This document shows, one piece after another, positions 23,345 through 35,610 of a stretch of DNA of 64,000 nucleotides. The notes under the pieces are model-generated. The model worked only from the letters and a program-made list of their open reading frames with translations. It was not told the DNA's origin and did not search any database. This stretch comes from Vanessa cardui (Eukaryota > Arthropoda > Insecta > Lepidoptera > Nymphalidae): contig NC_061135.1 in assembly GCF_905220365.1 (NCBI RefSeq), positions 3,179,501-3,243,500 on the forward strand, read 5' to 3'. Position 1 is the first letter of the stretch, and every line of letters begins with the position of its first letter. The position numbers and the translations under genes were made by a program.

Positions 23345-23450
23345 AAAGTTACTTTTTAAATGACCAAATTAGCGACAATATTTGTAATGAAAATATTCTT
23401 TGATTGAATAGACTCATAGAAGTGCTTTTTATTACTAATTAACATATTCA

Positions 23451-23540
23451 ATGTTCCAAACCCTCTCCTTAATGGAAAATGAGGCCTTATCTCAGCAGTG
23501 GGAAATTTACAGGCTGTTACTTTACTTTACTTTTACTTTA
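23451..23540 (+). mobile_element. SINE 3' end fragment, TTACTTTACT tail
   Basis: About 90 bp: GTTCCAAACCCTCTCC through CAGCAGTGGGAAATTTACAG and a TTACTTTAC tail. It follows the 23047 copy after about 105 bp and carries the other tail type. Confidence 0.65.
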
Positions 23541-26445
23541 TATTATAAAGACGGGAATTTTGAATTATTTTTTCTTATTTCCCACCAAGGTATAAATGCA
23601 TAGGGTCTTCCTTTTTTTTCTTATGGAACAGGTAACCAAACAGACCGCTCCTCTTAGCTATTTTCTCGAAGGTTTCTTAGTTATGGTATAAATGTAGGTA
23701 TGTTATGACAAATAGTCAATTCTTCCTACATACATTGCAAGAAATCAAAAGCATTCATTAAACCAAATAATTACAACGATTTTGTACTCTTATCTCTTTG
23801 AAAGATTCTAAGTAATTTTGTTTTAATGAATCGCAGTTTTGATATATCTTTATAATCTTTCGAGATATATCATGCCTCGAGACTTAAAATCAATTGAATT
23901 GAATTTCTTTAATGCGATTTAAAAAATGAAAATTGAAAAATGATAACTGTTTCAATTTCATCTTTATGAAACGTAATTAAATACTTTTATTCAACCGAAC
24001 GCTGTTATTTTTCCTTCACGTCTTTGTTAATGAAAAATCTGTAAAGTTTTTAACAGTTGAATCTTTTGCTCGCGTCATTTTTGCGATTCCTCTTCATTTG
24101 AATTTAGAACTAATGAAATATTAATGAAGTTGGTGATACATTAATAAGAAAACGCGTATTTTTCCCTTAATGCCTGTCCCCCAGGCAGTGAATAAATCTG
24201 TACGTGCCATAGATTAGCTTTAAGATAGAGAATAAAATAATGCTTTGTATAATCATTTTGTAGTCTGTATTATTTCATAAAGAGGTAATAGTTTGTTTAT
24301 CATTACTGTCAACGGATAATTGATTGTTTTTAATGGGTTTTTTTTATGAGTAATAAATAATAATCACAGATTTTCTTGACTTAATATGATATAATCAATG
24401 TGTTGTATTAAATTTATTTTCTTAAGGATAATTCTGTTTGGAAATGTGAGTATAGCTGTTTTTATATACGAAGCAGTTAGAATGATAAGATAAGTTAAGA
24501 CTCTTTTCGAGATTCTAAGGCTTATTGGGAATTTATTTAGGGTTACAGTATTTTTAGTCAAATTAACACAATCGAAAATTATCGTTATCGTTATTTTTGA
24601 TCAAAGGTAAAAAAATAACGTTAAATATAATTTTTAGATAGTTATGTCATGTGTGACGAACGCGCAACATGCATACAAAGTATATAATTATATAATAACA
24701 TGATTTTATAAATATTTTTTTTAAACTTCCGTTGGTGAAGCCGCAAATTTAGTATAATATTACAGTGACAATTAATTTTTATAATAATGACTTCAAACGA
24801 GACTTTGTACACAATGTTTGCTTAGATTTTCCGAAGATTAATCGGAATGAAAGAAGTTTCATTCCGATTTCATACCAATTAATCAAAATATTCACAATAA
24901 GCCCGATTTTTTCAACAAGAGATTTATATAAGATTTTAAATTACAATGGTTATTTTTATTATTAAAGTTATTAATTTCGAGATATTTACTATGTTTTTTA
25001 TTTTTGTTCGGTGGAGCTCGATATTCCGACATTATCTACGAATGTCTTGTTCACGTGACTGAAGTTTGCGGGTAGATGTTGATAATATTAGAAGTGTCCA
25101 TATCGGACTACCTCCTTTCTCGTGTGTGACCGGTGTTTACGCAGCAAACGTAAAAAAACATAAAAAACATAAATAAAAAGTAAATATCCTGAAATTAATA
25201 ACTTTAATAACAAGAGATTTGTTGGTAAATGTAAAAAATAAAGTTTAAGGTATTTATAATACCTCGCTTCTTGCCTTGAAGTAATGTAATAGGTACTACT
25301 TTTTTATTCCTTACTCGTGTCCCAGACTGTTTGGGGTTGGTGCAGTATATATTCTTCTTTCATTCCACTCTATTATTCTTCACCTTATACTTTACATATA
25401 CTCTCTCATATCGCTCCTAACACTTCATCCATATCTCTGATTTCATCCTCTTCAACTTAGTCGAAAATCATGTCACAATGTAATCTTTATTTCTTGTGTT
25501 AATGTAATATTTGTCTTTGTTGTAAAAAAATGTTCCATTTTAAAATGATCAATCTTGGTAAATTTTAATAAATATAGTAATAATTCCAAATTAAAATCTA
25601 CGAAATTATTAATCTGTGCAAAATGCTTAGGAGAGCGAAAGTGCGACGTCGTGTTAAACATTAAACACGTATCTAATTTAACAGTGTGCTCGCGCCCTAA
25701 CTGCTCTCAGATGAGCGCTAAATTCTCTCGAATCTGCTTTTTTGTCAGCTTAATAAGCGACCAAGTTTGTTTTATACTCATACGTATATAGAGCCGACTG
25801 TGATTTTGTTGTTTGGAACTTTTATTTCGTATAAGATAAGGACTTTACGTGCATTATTGCCATATTCAAATAATAAATTCTATAAACTTAAAATTTGTTT
25901 TTTTTTTTACCTATGTGATCTATATATATACATATATACAGATTAAAGTGTTATACTACTGACTAATTATGAGCTCAGTCTGAATAAAATTTTACGTATT
26001 GGCAGTTACTCCTTTCGCGATGTAGATCTATGCTTATTCAGAAAGGACATGTATAAATTGCAAGGGTTTTCTTCTGTGGTCTAATTTTAAAGCAACGAAA
26101 TCGGGAGGGGCAGTTGGAAAATAATATAAGTATATTTTCTAAATATTTATTTAGTAATTGAGCACAGTTTTCTTAATGACGTCATATAAATAGTAAAATA
26201 TATCATAGATACATAAAAATGTTTAAACATATATCTGATGACGTTAATGGTATTATATACTAGTTGTTCGTCAGATCATAAAGATTAAAATATATAATGT
26301 AGGGTTGTATTGGCATTTATAATGGGTATTATAAATGCCAAACTATTATTACATACGTCTGGTTACCAAGAAATACATGAGTACCATTTGACTGGTATAC
26401 TTTCATTGAGCTATCAATTGCTCCTATCCAGTTTTGGTGCCAGAT
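23541..26445. other. intergenic, no gene seen
   Basis: AT-rich sequence with a hairpin at 24840. A less AT-rich stretch near 25010-25145 (GGAGCTCGATATTCCGACAT) looks like repeat-derived DNA, but there is no second copy in the window to prove it. Confidence 0.5.
24840..24869. repeat. perfect 13-bp hairpin
   Basis: AATCGGAATGAAA (24840-24852) and its inverse (24857-24869) flank a GAAG loop. Confidence 0.8.
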
Positions 26446-26756
26446 TAGCCGAGATGGCCCAGTGGTTAGAATGCCTGCAACTTAACCGATAATTGCCGGT
26501 TCAACCCAGGCAAGCACCGCTGAATATCAATATGCTTAATTTTTGTTTATAATTCATCTCGTGCTCAGCGGTGAAGGAAAACATCGTGAGGAAACCTGCA
26601 TGTGACAAATTTCATAGAAATTCTGCCACATGTGTATTCCACCAACCCGCATTGGAACAGCGTGGTGGAATATGTTCCAAACCTTCTCCTCAAAGGTAGA
26701 GGAGGCCTTTAGTCCAGCAGCGGGAATTTACAGGCTTTTGTTGTTTGTTGTTTGTT
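26446..26756 (+). mobile_element. tRNA-headed SINE, GTT tail
   Basis: Full-length plus-sense copy: A box TGGCCCAGTGG at 26455-26465, B box in GGTTCAACCC (one base short), body, and a TTGTTTGTTG tail. Confidence 0.82.
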
Positions 26757-26943
26757 AAAGGATTGACATGGACATGAAACAGATCTGATAGGTTAATGTT
26801 GAAAAGCAAACAAAAGATAATGACGTCAAAGGATTTTATGGTCGTACTTATATTACTTATTCGAGACCATTATATATTAGTAAGACCCAATTTCTTATGA
26901 CATTGTTTATATTAGACAACTCTAATAAGATCGAGCTTTAGTT

Positions 26944-27205
26944 AAAATCAAAATCAAAATAAACTTTATTCAAGTAGGCTTTACAAGCACTTTTGAATCG
27001 TCAATTTACAATTAAGTGAAGCTACCACCGGTTCGGAAAGTAGATTCTACCGAGAAGAACCGGCAAGAATGTCAGTAGTTACTCTTTTTTAACATTTAAA
27101 AAATACAAAGTCATGTTAATTGAATACAATTATTTAAATTAATATATCCTGCTTGGAAGTCAACAGGTATTAACTCCACGCTTTTTTATCATCTATAAAA
27201 TCTAC
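26944..27205 (-). mobile_element. 3' end copy of the same LINE
   Basis: About 260 bp closely matching the 3' UTR and last codons of the LINE at 17577-19185, in the same orientation, with the same repeated TTTTGA tail and the same ACCGGTTCGGAAAGTAGA block (given as the plus strand). It is a heavily 5'-truncated copy. Confidence 0.8.
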
Positions 27206-27257
27206 ACAATCTTGAATTATGTTTCAGATAACTGCTATAAGTCCTATAACTAAAGTT

Positions 27258-27326
27258 AGAGATGGTGGTTAGAACGCAACGAAGGAATCATTGCGTTCTA
27301 ACCACGGGGCCATCTCGACTCGTCAT
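27258..27326. repeat. snap-back SINE head remnant
   Basis: GAGATGGTGGTTAGAACGCAA is followed, after an 11-nt spacer, by its inverted copy running into a normal minus-sense head end (TTGCGTTCTAACCACGGGGCC then ATCTCGACTC). The 13-bp core is a perfect inverted repeat (27267-27279 with 27291-27303). Two SINE heads meet head to head with no bodies. Confidence 0.6.
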
Positions 27327-27785
27327 TTAAACTAAATCATTGTTTTTTTAATCATCTTAATTTACTTACAATTTTTTTTACGTTAAGCTGTTTATAAATA
27401 TGTCAGCAAATTGTGACTGCAAGGAATTCTCGTATTAAAATTTTAATCAAGTAACAAATTATAAAATGATAGTAATTTCATATTTCTGCTATATTTTTAA
27501 AAGGAATACCAAACACGCTTTTAATAGTGCAATTTCTTACCAAGCGCAAGTTCGCTTGTTTGCTGAAAGTCAGAGCCTCTCAAACTTAGCGTATTTAATG
27601 AATATTTTTGTTGTAATATTTTACTCGTGTAAGTCCTCAAGTCTAATAAAGATATAATAGATATATAATTAACACAGTATATACAATTATAATACAATAT
27701 AAATATTTAAATATAACATATCTATGTTTTATAGAGTACATCTTTCTATCTCCGGTTTGTAAATTTTTGTTACTTTTTTTTACAG

Positions 27786-27992
27786 ACGGATGGACCATCT
27801 TATGATAAGCCGTAATCAAGGTCCCTAGATATTAAGGGCAATGATGACCAACTATGGGAACTAAGATAGTATATTCCGAGTATATTTAAACCATCCTATA
27901 TTTCTCCATCATGCATATAATATATTAATTCATCCCTCAAACGGACTCACACAGCCTTGAGCTTACACAAGACTTACTACCACCAAGAAAAT
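27786..27992 (-). repeat. diverged copy of the 38677 repeat family
   Basis: TGGGAACTAAGATAG, CAAACGGACTCACACAG and CTTACTACCACCAAGAAAA in inverted order. Confidence 0.5.
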
Positions 27993-28234
27993 ATTATCTA
28001 CGTCGATAAAATATGTTCCTAGAAATTGTCGAATTAAATTGCTTTTACTTATATCATGTTAGAATTCGTAGTGTTTTTCTTCAGCGATTGGTAATAATAT
28101 AATATTTGATGGACTCGAGTTACCGCTTTTCATAAAAAGAAAGGCAATTATATTTTAAGAATATCATACTACGTAATTTGTTTTAATCGTGGTCTTAATT
28201 TTATATGAAAACTATTTTCTAAAATATATTGTAG

Positions 28235-28412
28235 ATAGGTGGGACGGGTAAATAAGTATATGATGGTATGTGGTCACCACCATCCATAGAGAAATATTCC
28301 TTACCTACCTGGGGAGTTAAGATTTTGTGTCCCTTGTGTCTGTAGTCAAGGCAATAATACTAAGTATTGCTAAATATCTGAGTGGATGGTATCTACCCAG
28401 AGACTTGGAAAA
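28235..28412 (-). repeat. diverged copy of the 38677 repeat family
   Basis: ATGTGGTCACCACCATCCAT, GAGTTAAGATTTTGTGTCCC and GAGTGGATGGTATCTACCCA, inverted relative to the 38677 copy. It lies about 240 bp from the copy at 27786, so the two may be parts of one disrupted insertion. Confidence 0.5.
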
Positions 28413-28731
28413 AGTTTTTCTACTAAATAATTACTAATAATATATATGGATATGTTTTCAAAAGTTTCTGATACTTAATCCGGACTCAACAGTTTGAGAA
28501 TAACTGTCTCTAAGTGGTATCAATACGCCATCTCGATAAATTTGCTATCAAGGAAATCTTTTTCTAATATCATCTTATAGCGCTTTATGAAACTGCAATG
28601 GAAGTGATGTTCCCTCTCAAAACAGCGAATAGAAACTTTATACATAATTCACGCGTGGCCTTTGTCAAATTAGCTTAAATCATGGTTTAATTTTTTAGAA
28701 GAATGCATTTAAGAATACTATATTCGATATA

Positions 28732-28951
28732 TTTGTGTTTATAATTCATCTCGTGCTTGGCGGTGAAGGAAAACATCGTAAAGAAACCTGTATGTGTCTG
28801 ATTTAATAGAAATTCTGCCACATTTATATTCCACCATGAAGCAGTGTGGTGGAATATGTTCCAATCCTTCTCCTCAAGGGGAGAGGAGGCCTTTAACCCA
28901 GCAGTGGGAAATTTACAGGCTATTGATGATGATGATGATGATGATGATGAT
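28732..28951 (+). mobile_element. 5'-truncated SINE with GAT tail
   Basis: Plus-sense copy lacking the head, starting TTTGTGTTTATAATTCATCT. It ends in CAGGCTATT followed by a run of about nine GAT units (28924-28951), a third tail sequence in this family. Confidence 0.75.
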
Positions 28952-29077
28952 AGATTTGATACTAATGTCTTCGTCATACAATACATGCATATACTAAGTC
29001 TGTTCCAACCATAAGAGAACAAAAGACAAACGAACAACATTTGATATTGAATTTAGGTGATATTATATCTCTGCGTG

Positions 29078-29090
29078 CGGGGGGGGGGGT
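29078..29090. repeat. poly-G run
   Basis: GTGCGGGGGGGGGGGTGG, unusual in this AT-rich sequence. A similar run occurs at 44872-44883. Confidence 0.85.
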
Positions 29091-29919
29091 GGTTTGTCAG
29101 CGAATGCGTTATATTGACATGATCGTGGCTTCTCCGATCCGTAAGGACTGCCACGATAGTGGTCTTAGTAGTAGCAGAATTTTGACTTTGGTGGATAAGA
29201 ATCCCATATAACCCAGTTTCTACAGCACAAAAAAATGGTCGGGAACTGGAATCTATGATATTCATTATAGATAAAAGAAAAAATGGCATTATGAACATCG
29301 AAACTGTTATCGGAATTTTGGAAGTAAAATTAATTGGAACAAAATTTCGTGGTATAAATAAAGATTTGTTTATTTATTTATAACGACAAACTGTATACAT
29401 ACCATTACAGGATTGTGTCCCAATTCGATATTACAGCACTTTAAAAACAAATTTAAAATATCTATCCATGTTGTAATATAATACTAAATTGTATATGATA
29501 TATTCCAAGAAGCAATTTATTAAGATTTATTTATTATTTAAAGACGAGCTATTAGAAAATAAGGTGGCATACGTAAATCTAACTTATTCTGATTCTGATA
29601 GGAATAGGGAAAAGTATCTTCAGTAAACACCAATATTCGCTCACACATTCAAAGCAGGACTATGGAATGTTGATTGATTTACACATATGTAATAGCACCG
29701 CAGACTTAATTTTTTATCATAAGAGCATTACTACCAATAATAGAGAAGATTATTTTCAAATAATCGGTACTTCATTTTAGTATTAAAATGTTTAATAGTA
29801 TCACGGTAAGATATATTAAGTGTGACGTCATTATAAGCAAACATAGAGACATAATCTCGGGCTAGTTTAGATGCTTGTACCCTCTATATAAGTTCGGAAT
29901 TGCAATGTATTTATAAGTT

Positions 29920-30180
29920 ACTAGCGACCTGCACCGGCTTCACACGGGTGCAATACGGCTGCAAATTTACTACAGAATCTGTTTATTTACGATATCACAT
30001 TGCAAACTTCTAAAATGATAAGTGTGTCTTTACTATATTGTTCATGTATTTTATGCAACCTTCCTCTCGAATCACTATTAAAAAAACCGCATCAAAATCC
30101 GTTGCGTAGTTTTAAAGATTTAAGCGTACAAAGGGACATGGGGACAGAAAAAGCGACTTTGTTTTATACTATGTAAAGAT
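29920..30180 (+). repeat. 'CTAGCGACC...CCGTTGCGTAGTTT' repeat
   Basis: ACTAGCGACCTGCACCGGCT, CACACGGGTGCAATACG, TACGATATCACATTGCAAAC, ATCAAAATCCGTTGCGTAGT and GCGACTTTGTTTTATACTAT. Best preserved of a family also at 16035, 60210, 44695, 22545, 7517 and 4388. Confidence 0.7.
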
Positions 30181-30734
30181 ATGTCAGGTACTTGTAATCG
30201 CAAGAAAAATAACCATCTTCTTGTTTTTCATTGGTTATCTTTCGTACTATCAAATAACATTTTAATGACTATAGAATAAATTTTCATATAGTGTTACTTA
30301 CCAATTACCACTTAAGACCAACTAATGAAACATACTAGTTATGATAATATGCTTGCTTAGACGCAACATAGATTGCGGTTAACCTTTCCAGCTAATAAGG
30401 GTACCCTCAGTATTACAACCCTAAGAATATTTTATGGCGGTTCGTTATTACACGGTTAAATAAATATAAGGGATTTCGTGGGGTAAACCGAGTCGCTATT
30501 ATAGTTTTCTTATGTGATAGTAAATCTGCCTTGGAGAGTGGGGTTATATGATCGTTTCGTTACGTGCATTTGAGTGTATATTTATTTTATTATTCGATTT
30601 TATGAAAATATGTTTTAGTATTGCTTATTCGTTTTTAGGTCGTTTATTGATAGTGCGTGGAAGGGAGATGGATGATTATACTTGAAAGTGGGTGTCAGGG
30701 TTGTTTACAATCAAAATATGATAGTTTGATAGTA

Positions 30735-31046
30735 AAAAAAGTAAAAAGTAAAGTAACAGCCTATAAATTTCCCACTGCTGGGATAAGGCCTCCTCTTACA
30801 TTAGGGAGAGGGATTGGAACATATTCCACCACGCTGTTCCAATGCGGTTGGTGGAATGCACATGTGGCAGAATTTCGATGAAATTAGACAAATGCAGGTT
30901 ACCTCACGATGTTTTCCTTCGCCGCCGAGCATGAGATGAATTATAAACACAAATTAAGCACATATATATAGTGGTGCTTGCCTGGATTTGAACCCGCAAT
31001 CATCAGTTAAGATGCACTCGTTCTAACCACTGGGCCATCTCAGCTC
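30735..31046 (-). mobile_element. full SINE with 12-bp target duplication
   Basis: Minus-sense copy flanked by AGTTTGATAGTA at 30723-30734 and again, exactly, at 31047-31058. Complete head, body and a TTACTTTACTTTTT-type tail. The perfect duplication shows insertion by target-primed retrotransposition. Confidence 0.88.
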
Positions 31047-31059
31047 AGTTTGATAGTAC

Positions 31060-34000
31060 GTTAAAAAAATAGTGCAAGTCTATCACTTCTCTTCGATTTT
31101 CATTCTTACGTAGCGAAGCTATCAGGATCAGGTTTACAGACCTAACCAGTAAAATTAGCATATATAGATATAGATAATATCTATCTCTACTTAGCATATG
31201 TTATAAATATGGAAAGTGTAATATTTAGCATATTTTATTATACATATATTGCCTTTCATAAAGGCTGGCAACGTACCTGGAAGCTCATGTCCATGGGCGG
31301 GGGTAATCAGTTTGCATCAGTTTCTGTTGCTCGTTGTCACTTATGACATAAAAAATACGAAAGGAACTCTACCTGACTGTTTGTTTGTCTGTTTCTTTGT
31401 CCCACCCAAGTCATTGAACTGAATTTGATGAAATTTTATATAAAGCAAGCCCGAGGAAGGACATAGAATTGTTTATTTTGCTTAATACCTGATAAGCAAT
31501 CTCTTAAATGCATGCAAAGCCGCGGGCGACAACTTGTTATCTACAAGCAGGATTTGTCATGGTTTAGGTTGTCAGTAAAAGTCGTTAAAAAGTTGGTATA
31601 TTGTGATACACTGTTCTTAATTTAAATAATAGTATTATTTTTCATTAGACACTTTTTTAATTTGGTTTGTTTATGAGACTCGAGTCTGGCGGATTGGCTT
31701 TAGCACATAGTTCTATCACCAAGTGAGCTATAAAAAAAGCTAAGCAATATTCCTTTAAAACTATATATGGTTTGATGGTGGCATCATACGACCTTTAAAT
31801 TTTAGAACAATGTATTATAATTCATTGACGTAATCTTAGAATGGACCCAACTACCACTTTTGAAGTCTTAAAAGTACTTCAATATAAAGTACACGAGCAC
31901 ACAATGAAAAACAGAAGGTTTTTTTACCACCTTTATCAAAAAAGACGTGATCTGGTAGGGTTGTTGAAAATCTTGGTATTGCTGCTTTTAATCACACAAA
32001 GAGTCTGTACAGTTGCTTCGAACAAGGGATGTATATGATATATATATATACATATATCGATAGAAATATATCGATACCGACTTTTTATATATTTATGTCT
32101 CGAATTATATAAGTAATTGCAAATCAATGACTGTGTATGCGAAACCCTCAATAATGATATGAAGGAAAAAAATTAAGTCAATGTTGAGCGATGTTGAACC
32201 GCCATACTAACCGGGCATACCCATTCGGTATAGTGGCATAAGAAAGTATTACATACTACCCCTTTGCGCTAAACCATTTTTAAATCTGATGTTGCTTTTC
32301 TGCCACATTATGAACGATCTTCCACTTATCTAGTTCTTTAGAGCTATATAGCTAGTCTGTAAACCGAATGTGGACGAATATAATTGTGGGACCTATTGCT
32401 CCTATCTCATATTACGGAATGACAGCAGCTGCAATAGAATATGCTAAAGCAAACATACGGTCCAAATATTGGCCTCTACAGCCTGACCTTATTTGACATT
32501 GAAGTGATATTAAAAAAATATCATACATTGTTTAGGAAGCTGTACAATTTATTATCCAGAATGGGACAATTCCTAGTACCCAAAGCCGGTATTTAATAAC
32601 TTTATATCTATATAGAAAAAGCTATCAAATTTATTCAATATCTAGGTAATTTTAGAAAAGTATCGATGTTTATATTTCCCATCACTAGCAGACGTTTTAG
32701 AGAAGTGTAATATTTGGTCGCGACCCGAGTTGTCTGAATAAAGGGTACAGCTTAGTTTTGTTTCTGATGCCGAGACCTATATCAGCATTTGTTTGAATAA
32801 TACATTTTCGCAATAAAATATTTTTATTGGCACTTTTCATACATTTATTACTGCATTTTTGTTTATATTGCTTACGGTATGACTAATTAATTGATACTTT
32901 ACTAGGAATAATTAAAATTGTATCAAATCTTGACACAAGGTTTGTTTTCTATTATAACAAATCTACCAAGCCATTTGAATCTTTTTGGGTTTCATTTTTT
33001 TTGTTTATTTTGATTTCGTCACATTCGTAGTAATCAATAAAAATATTTATATCTAAATATATATATTTAAGTTATACGATTATATACATAATATACAAAT
33101 ACCCGAATGACTGATATTCGTTTGACTTTTTATATTTTGATTCTACTCAGCAATACTTTTGAAGGAAAATGAAATTAAAAACTCTCAATTTCATCTGTTT
33201 ATCGATGACATAAATTTCTGGTTTCTATGTCTGTTGTTCTTAGATTTTTGGTACAATTTTATTTAAAGCGTTTTAATTGACTTATGTTTTAAAATTGGAT
33301 TTTATTTAAATGTACAATTTTAAGAGATTTTAGCGTTCTAATAATTTATTGTTAAATATTAAAATTAGAAATAATGAAATCAACATTGATTGAAAACAGC
33401 ACAAAACATTTTTTTTAATAATAATAGACTTATTTTAACAACTCTTTTATTTTTTCTGTTCTTTAAAATTTTATTCATCTATGCAATGCAATTCTGTAAA
33501 CTTATTGAATTTCACTTCCGAATTTTCAATGAAAACTAATTGGTTTACTGTGTGCCTAATGATATCTACACAAGCGCCACTTTGTATGAGTGCAAGTTAT
33601 CATATAATAATATACGACTAAATTTTCAGCTAGTACTGTTGTCAGAACTAGTTTAAACAAATTGATTAGTTTATACAAAGTGGTGATTGAAATAGAGATG
33701 AATAAATAAGATACAGAAAGTACGGTTGAATGACCAGATTACAAAAGCCATTTATGTTAATAGAGAATAGAAAATATAGAAGCATTTACACGCTGACACA
33801 TATACACAAATTAAAAAATGTTATTTACACATATATGTAGTAAAAAAAAAATTGATCAGTTTGTTACAATTTTTTTCCGAATAATTTCATTTAACATTTT
33901 ATCATTGAATTTGTGGACCACTCCCACAGTTTCCAGATTTCAGCACCCTATATTTCATAGCAGGTAATACGAATCGGTCGAAAACTTCTGTCTTTTATCA

Positions 34001-34269
34001 TTGCGATGTCTGTGACGTATGAACTTGATGACGGGTTTACCTAAACGAAAGTGCGAATAGTATTGGGCACTTCCAGCTCAATGTGTGTTTTCGTTGGAAA
34101 ATAGGAAAGAAAAGAACGTCTTCTAAATTGATATGATAGATAGTTGAAATCGAACAAAGCATGGTATAACCAGGCTCTTTTGAAATGACGTCACATGTAT
34201 GTAATGTGTGGTCTATTGTAGTGTGCAATACGAGTACGTGTGTGAGTGTAAACAATATGGCCATAATAT
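31060..34269. other. intergenic, no gene seen
   Basis: Apart from the repeat at 31366-31530, I see only AT-rich sequence, a TATATA palindromic patch near 32038-32075 and no coding frame of interest. Confidence 0.55.
31366..31530 (-). repeat. copy of the 1717 repeat family
   Basis: TTGTTTGTCTGTTTCTTTGT, AACTGAATTTGATGAAATTT and AAGCCGCGGGCGACAACTTG; inverted relative to 1717. Confidence 0.55.
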
Positions 34270-34539
34270 GAGTCGAGATGGCCCAGTGGTTAGAACGCTT
34301 GCATCTTTACCGATGATTGCGGGTTCAAATCCAGGCAAGCACCGCTGATTCATGTGCTTAATTTGTCTTTATAATTCATCTCGTGCTCAGCGGTGAAGGA
34401 AAACATCGTGAGGAAACGTGCATGTGACAAATTTCATAGAAATTCTGCCACATGTGCATTCCACCAACCTGCATTGGAACAGCGTGGTGGAATATGTTCC
34501 AAACCTTCTCCTCAAGGGGAGAGGTTGTTGTTGTTGTTA
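34270..34539 (+). mobile_element. SINE copy lacking the 3' block, GTT tail
   Basis: Plus-sense copy with head, body and GTTGTTGTTGTT tail. The segment from GAGGCC through CAGGCT is deleted, so the tail follows GGGAGAG directly. Confidence 0.78.
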
Positions 34540-34887
34540 TTACGAAATTACGCCGCAGAAATTCCATCATAAACATTAGTATTTGATTTCCATCAAAACT
34601 CTCCAAGTCCATTCTTTAGTTTATACAATTACATTGGAATTGTTGTGCCAATTGTCTGAATTCGTACAACAGTAAAGTAAGGCGTTCTGCGTCAATTAAA
34701 ATTGACATCGCTGTGTGCTTATATAGCTGAGCTTCGAAGATATTGTTTCCTAGAAATAGATCCATTGGACAACGGTTTATATTATCAAGTTCATTATGAG
34801 TATTTCAACAGAGTTATACAATACTGATTAGTCGCTATTATGTATCGTGATGACCTTTTAAACTTTTGTAAATAAAATAGGTATCTA

Positions 34888-34938
34888 ATGGAATTATACC
34901 ATCATTAGACAAATGTTCCCTTGATGGTATAATTCCAT
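34888..34938. repeat. perfect 17-bp inverted repeat
   Basis: ATGGAATTATACCATCA at 34888-34904 is exactly inverted at 34922-34938 around a 17-nt loop. Confidence 0.85.
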
Positions 34939-35257
34939 AAACCTTCAGTGAAAAGCAACTGAATAAATATTAAAGTCAATCGGAAGAATCGTTTATGTAT
35001 AAAAACTAGCATTATATGTACAGGAAAAAATATTTTATCTGAATAGGTGTTTATGGCCTTATTTTGACACAAACAATGACCTCCAATCAAAAACATTTAT
35101 GTGAGTGTCAATAACAACTGTACCAATATTAACCTCAAGCGGATGAATGATAGAGAATGCAAATAATATCAACCAAGAAATAATATTTACCTGATACAAA
35201 TATTATTAAGATGAAAGTAACTTTGTCTGTTCGTCTTATTCTCTTTCAAGGCTACGT

Positions 35258-35308
35258 ACCGGTGGTAGCTTCACTTAATATAAAGAAAGTTGTTAAATGA
35301 CGATTCAA
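35258..35308 (+). mobile_element. short LINE 3' UTR fragment
   Basis: ACCGGTGGTAGCTTCACTTAA followed by AATGACGATTCAA matches the 3' UTR of the local LINE family with a small insertion. It directly abuts a SINE that starts about 35309. Confidence 0.55.
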
Positions 35309-35610
35309 TCATCATCAACAGCCACACATCATCACTGCTGGGCCTTTAGGCCTCCTCTCCCTTTGAGGAGAAGGTTTTGGAACATATTCCACCACGCTGT
35401 TTCAAATGCGGGTTGGTGGAATACACATGTGGCAGAATTTCGATGAAATTTGTCACATGCAGGTTTCCTCACGAGGTTTTCCTTCACCGCTGAGCACGAG
35501 ATGAATTATAAAGACAAATTAAGCACTTGAATCAGCGGTGCTTGTCTGGGTTTGAACCCGCAATCATCGGTTAAGATGCACGCGTTCTAACCACTGGGCC
35601 ATCTCGACTC
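35309..35610 (-). mobile_element. full-length tRNA-headed SINE
   Basis: Minus-sense copy with intact A and B boxes (TGGCCCAGTGG, GGGTTCAAACCC). The 3' end near the tail is altered: the usual TAAATTTCCC is replaced by CACACATCAT, and the tail is GATGATTGA-like. Confidence 0.82.

Noticed and set aside
27466..27657. Plus-strand 63-codon frame
   Set aside because: Chance-length frame in AT-rich DNA without a recognisable domain.
28794..28997. Met-repeat frame and its Ser-repeat antisense frame
   Set aside because: They translate the GAT tail of a SINE.
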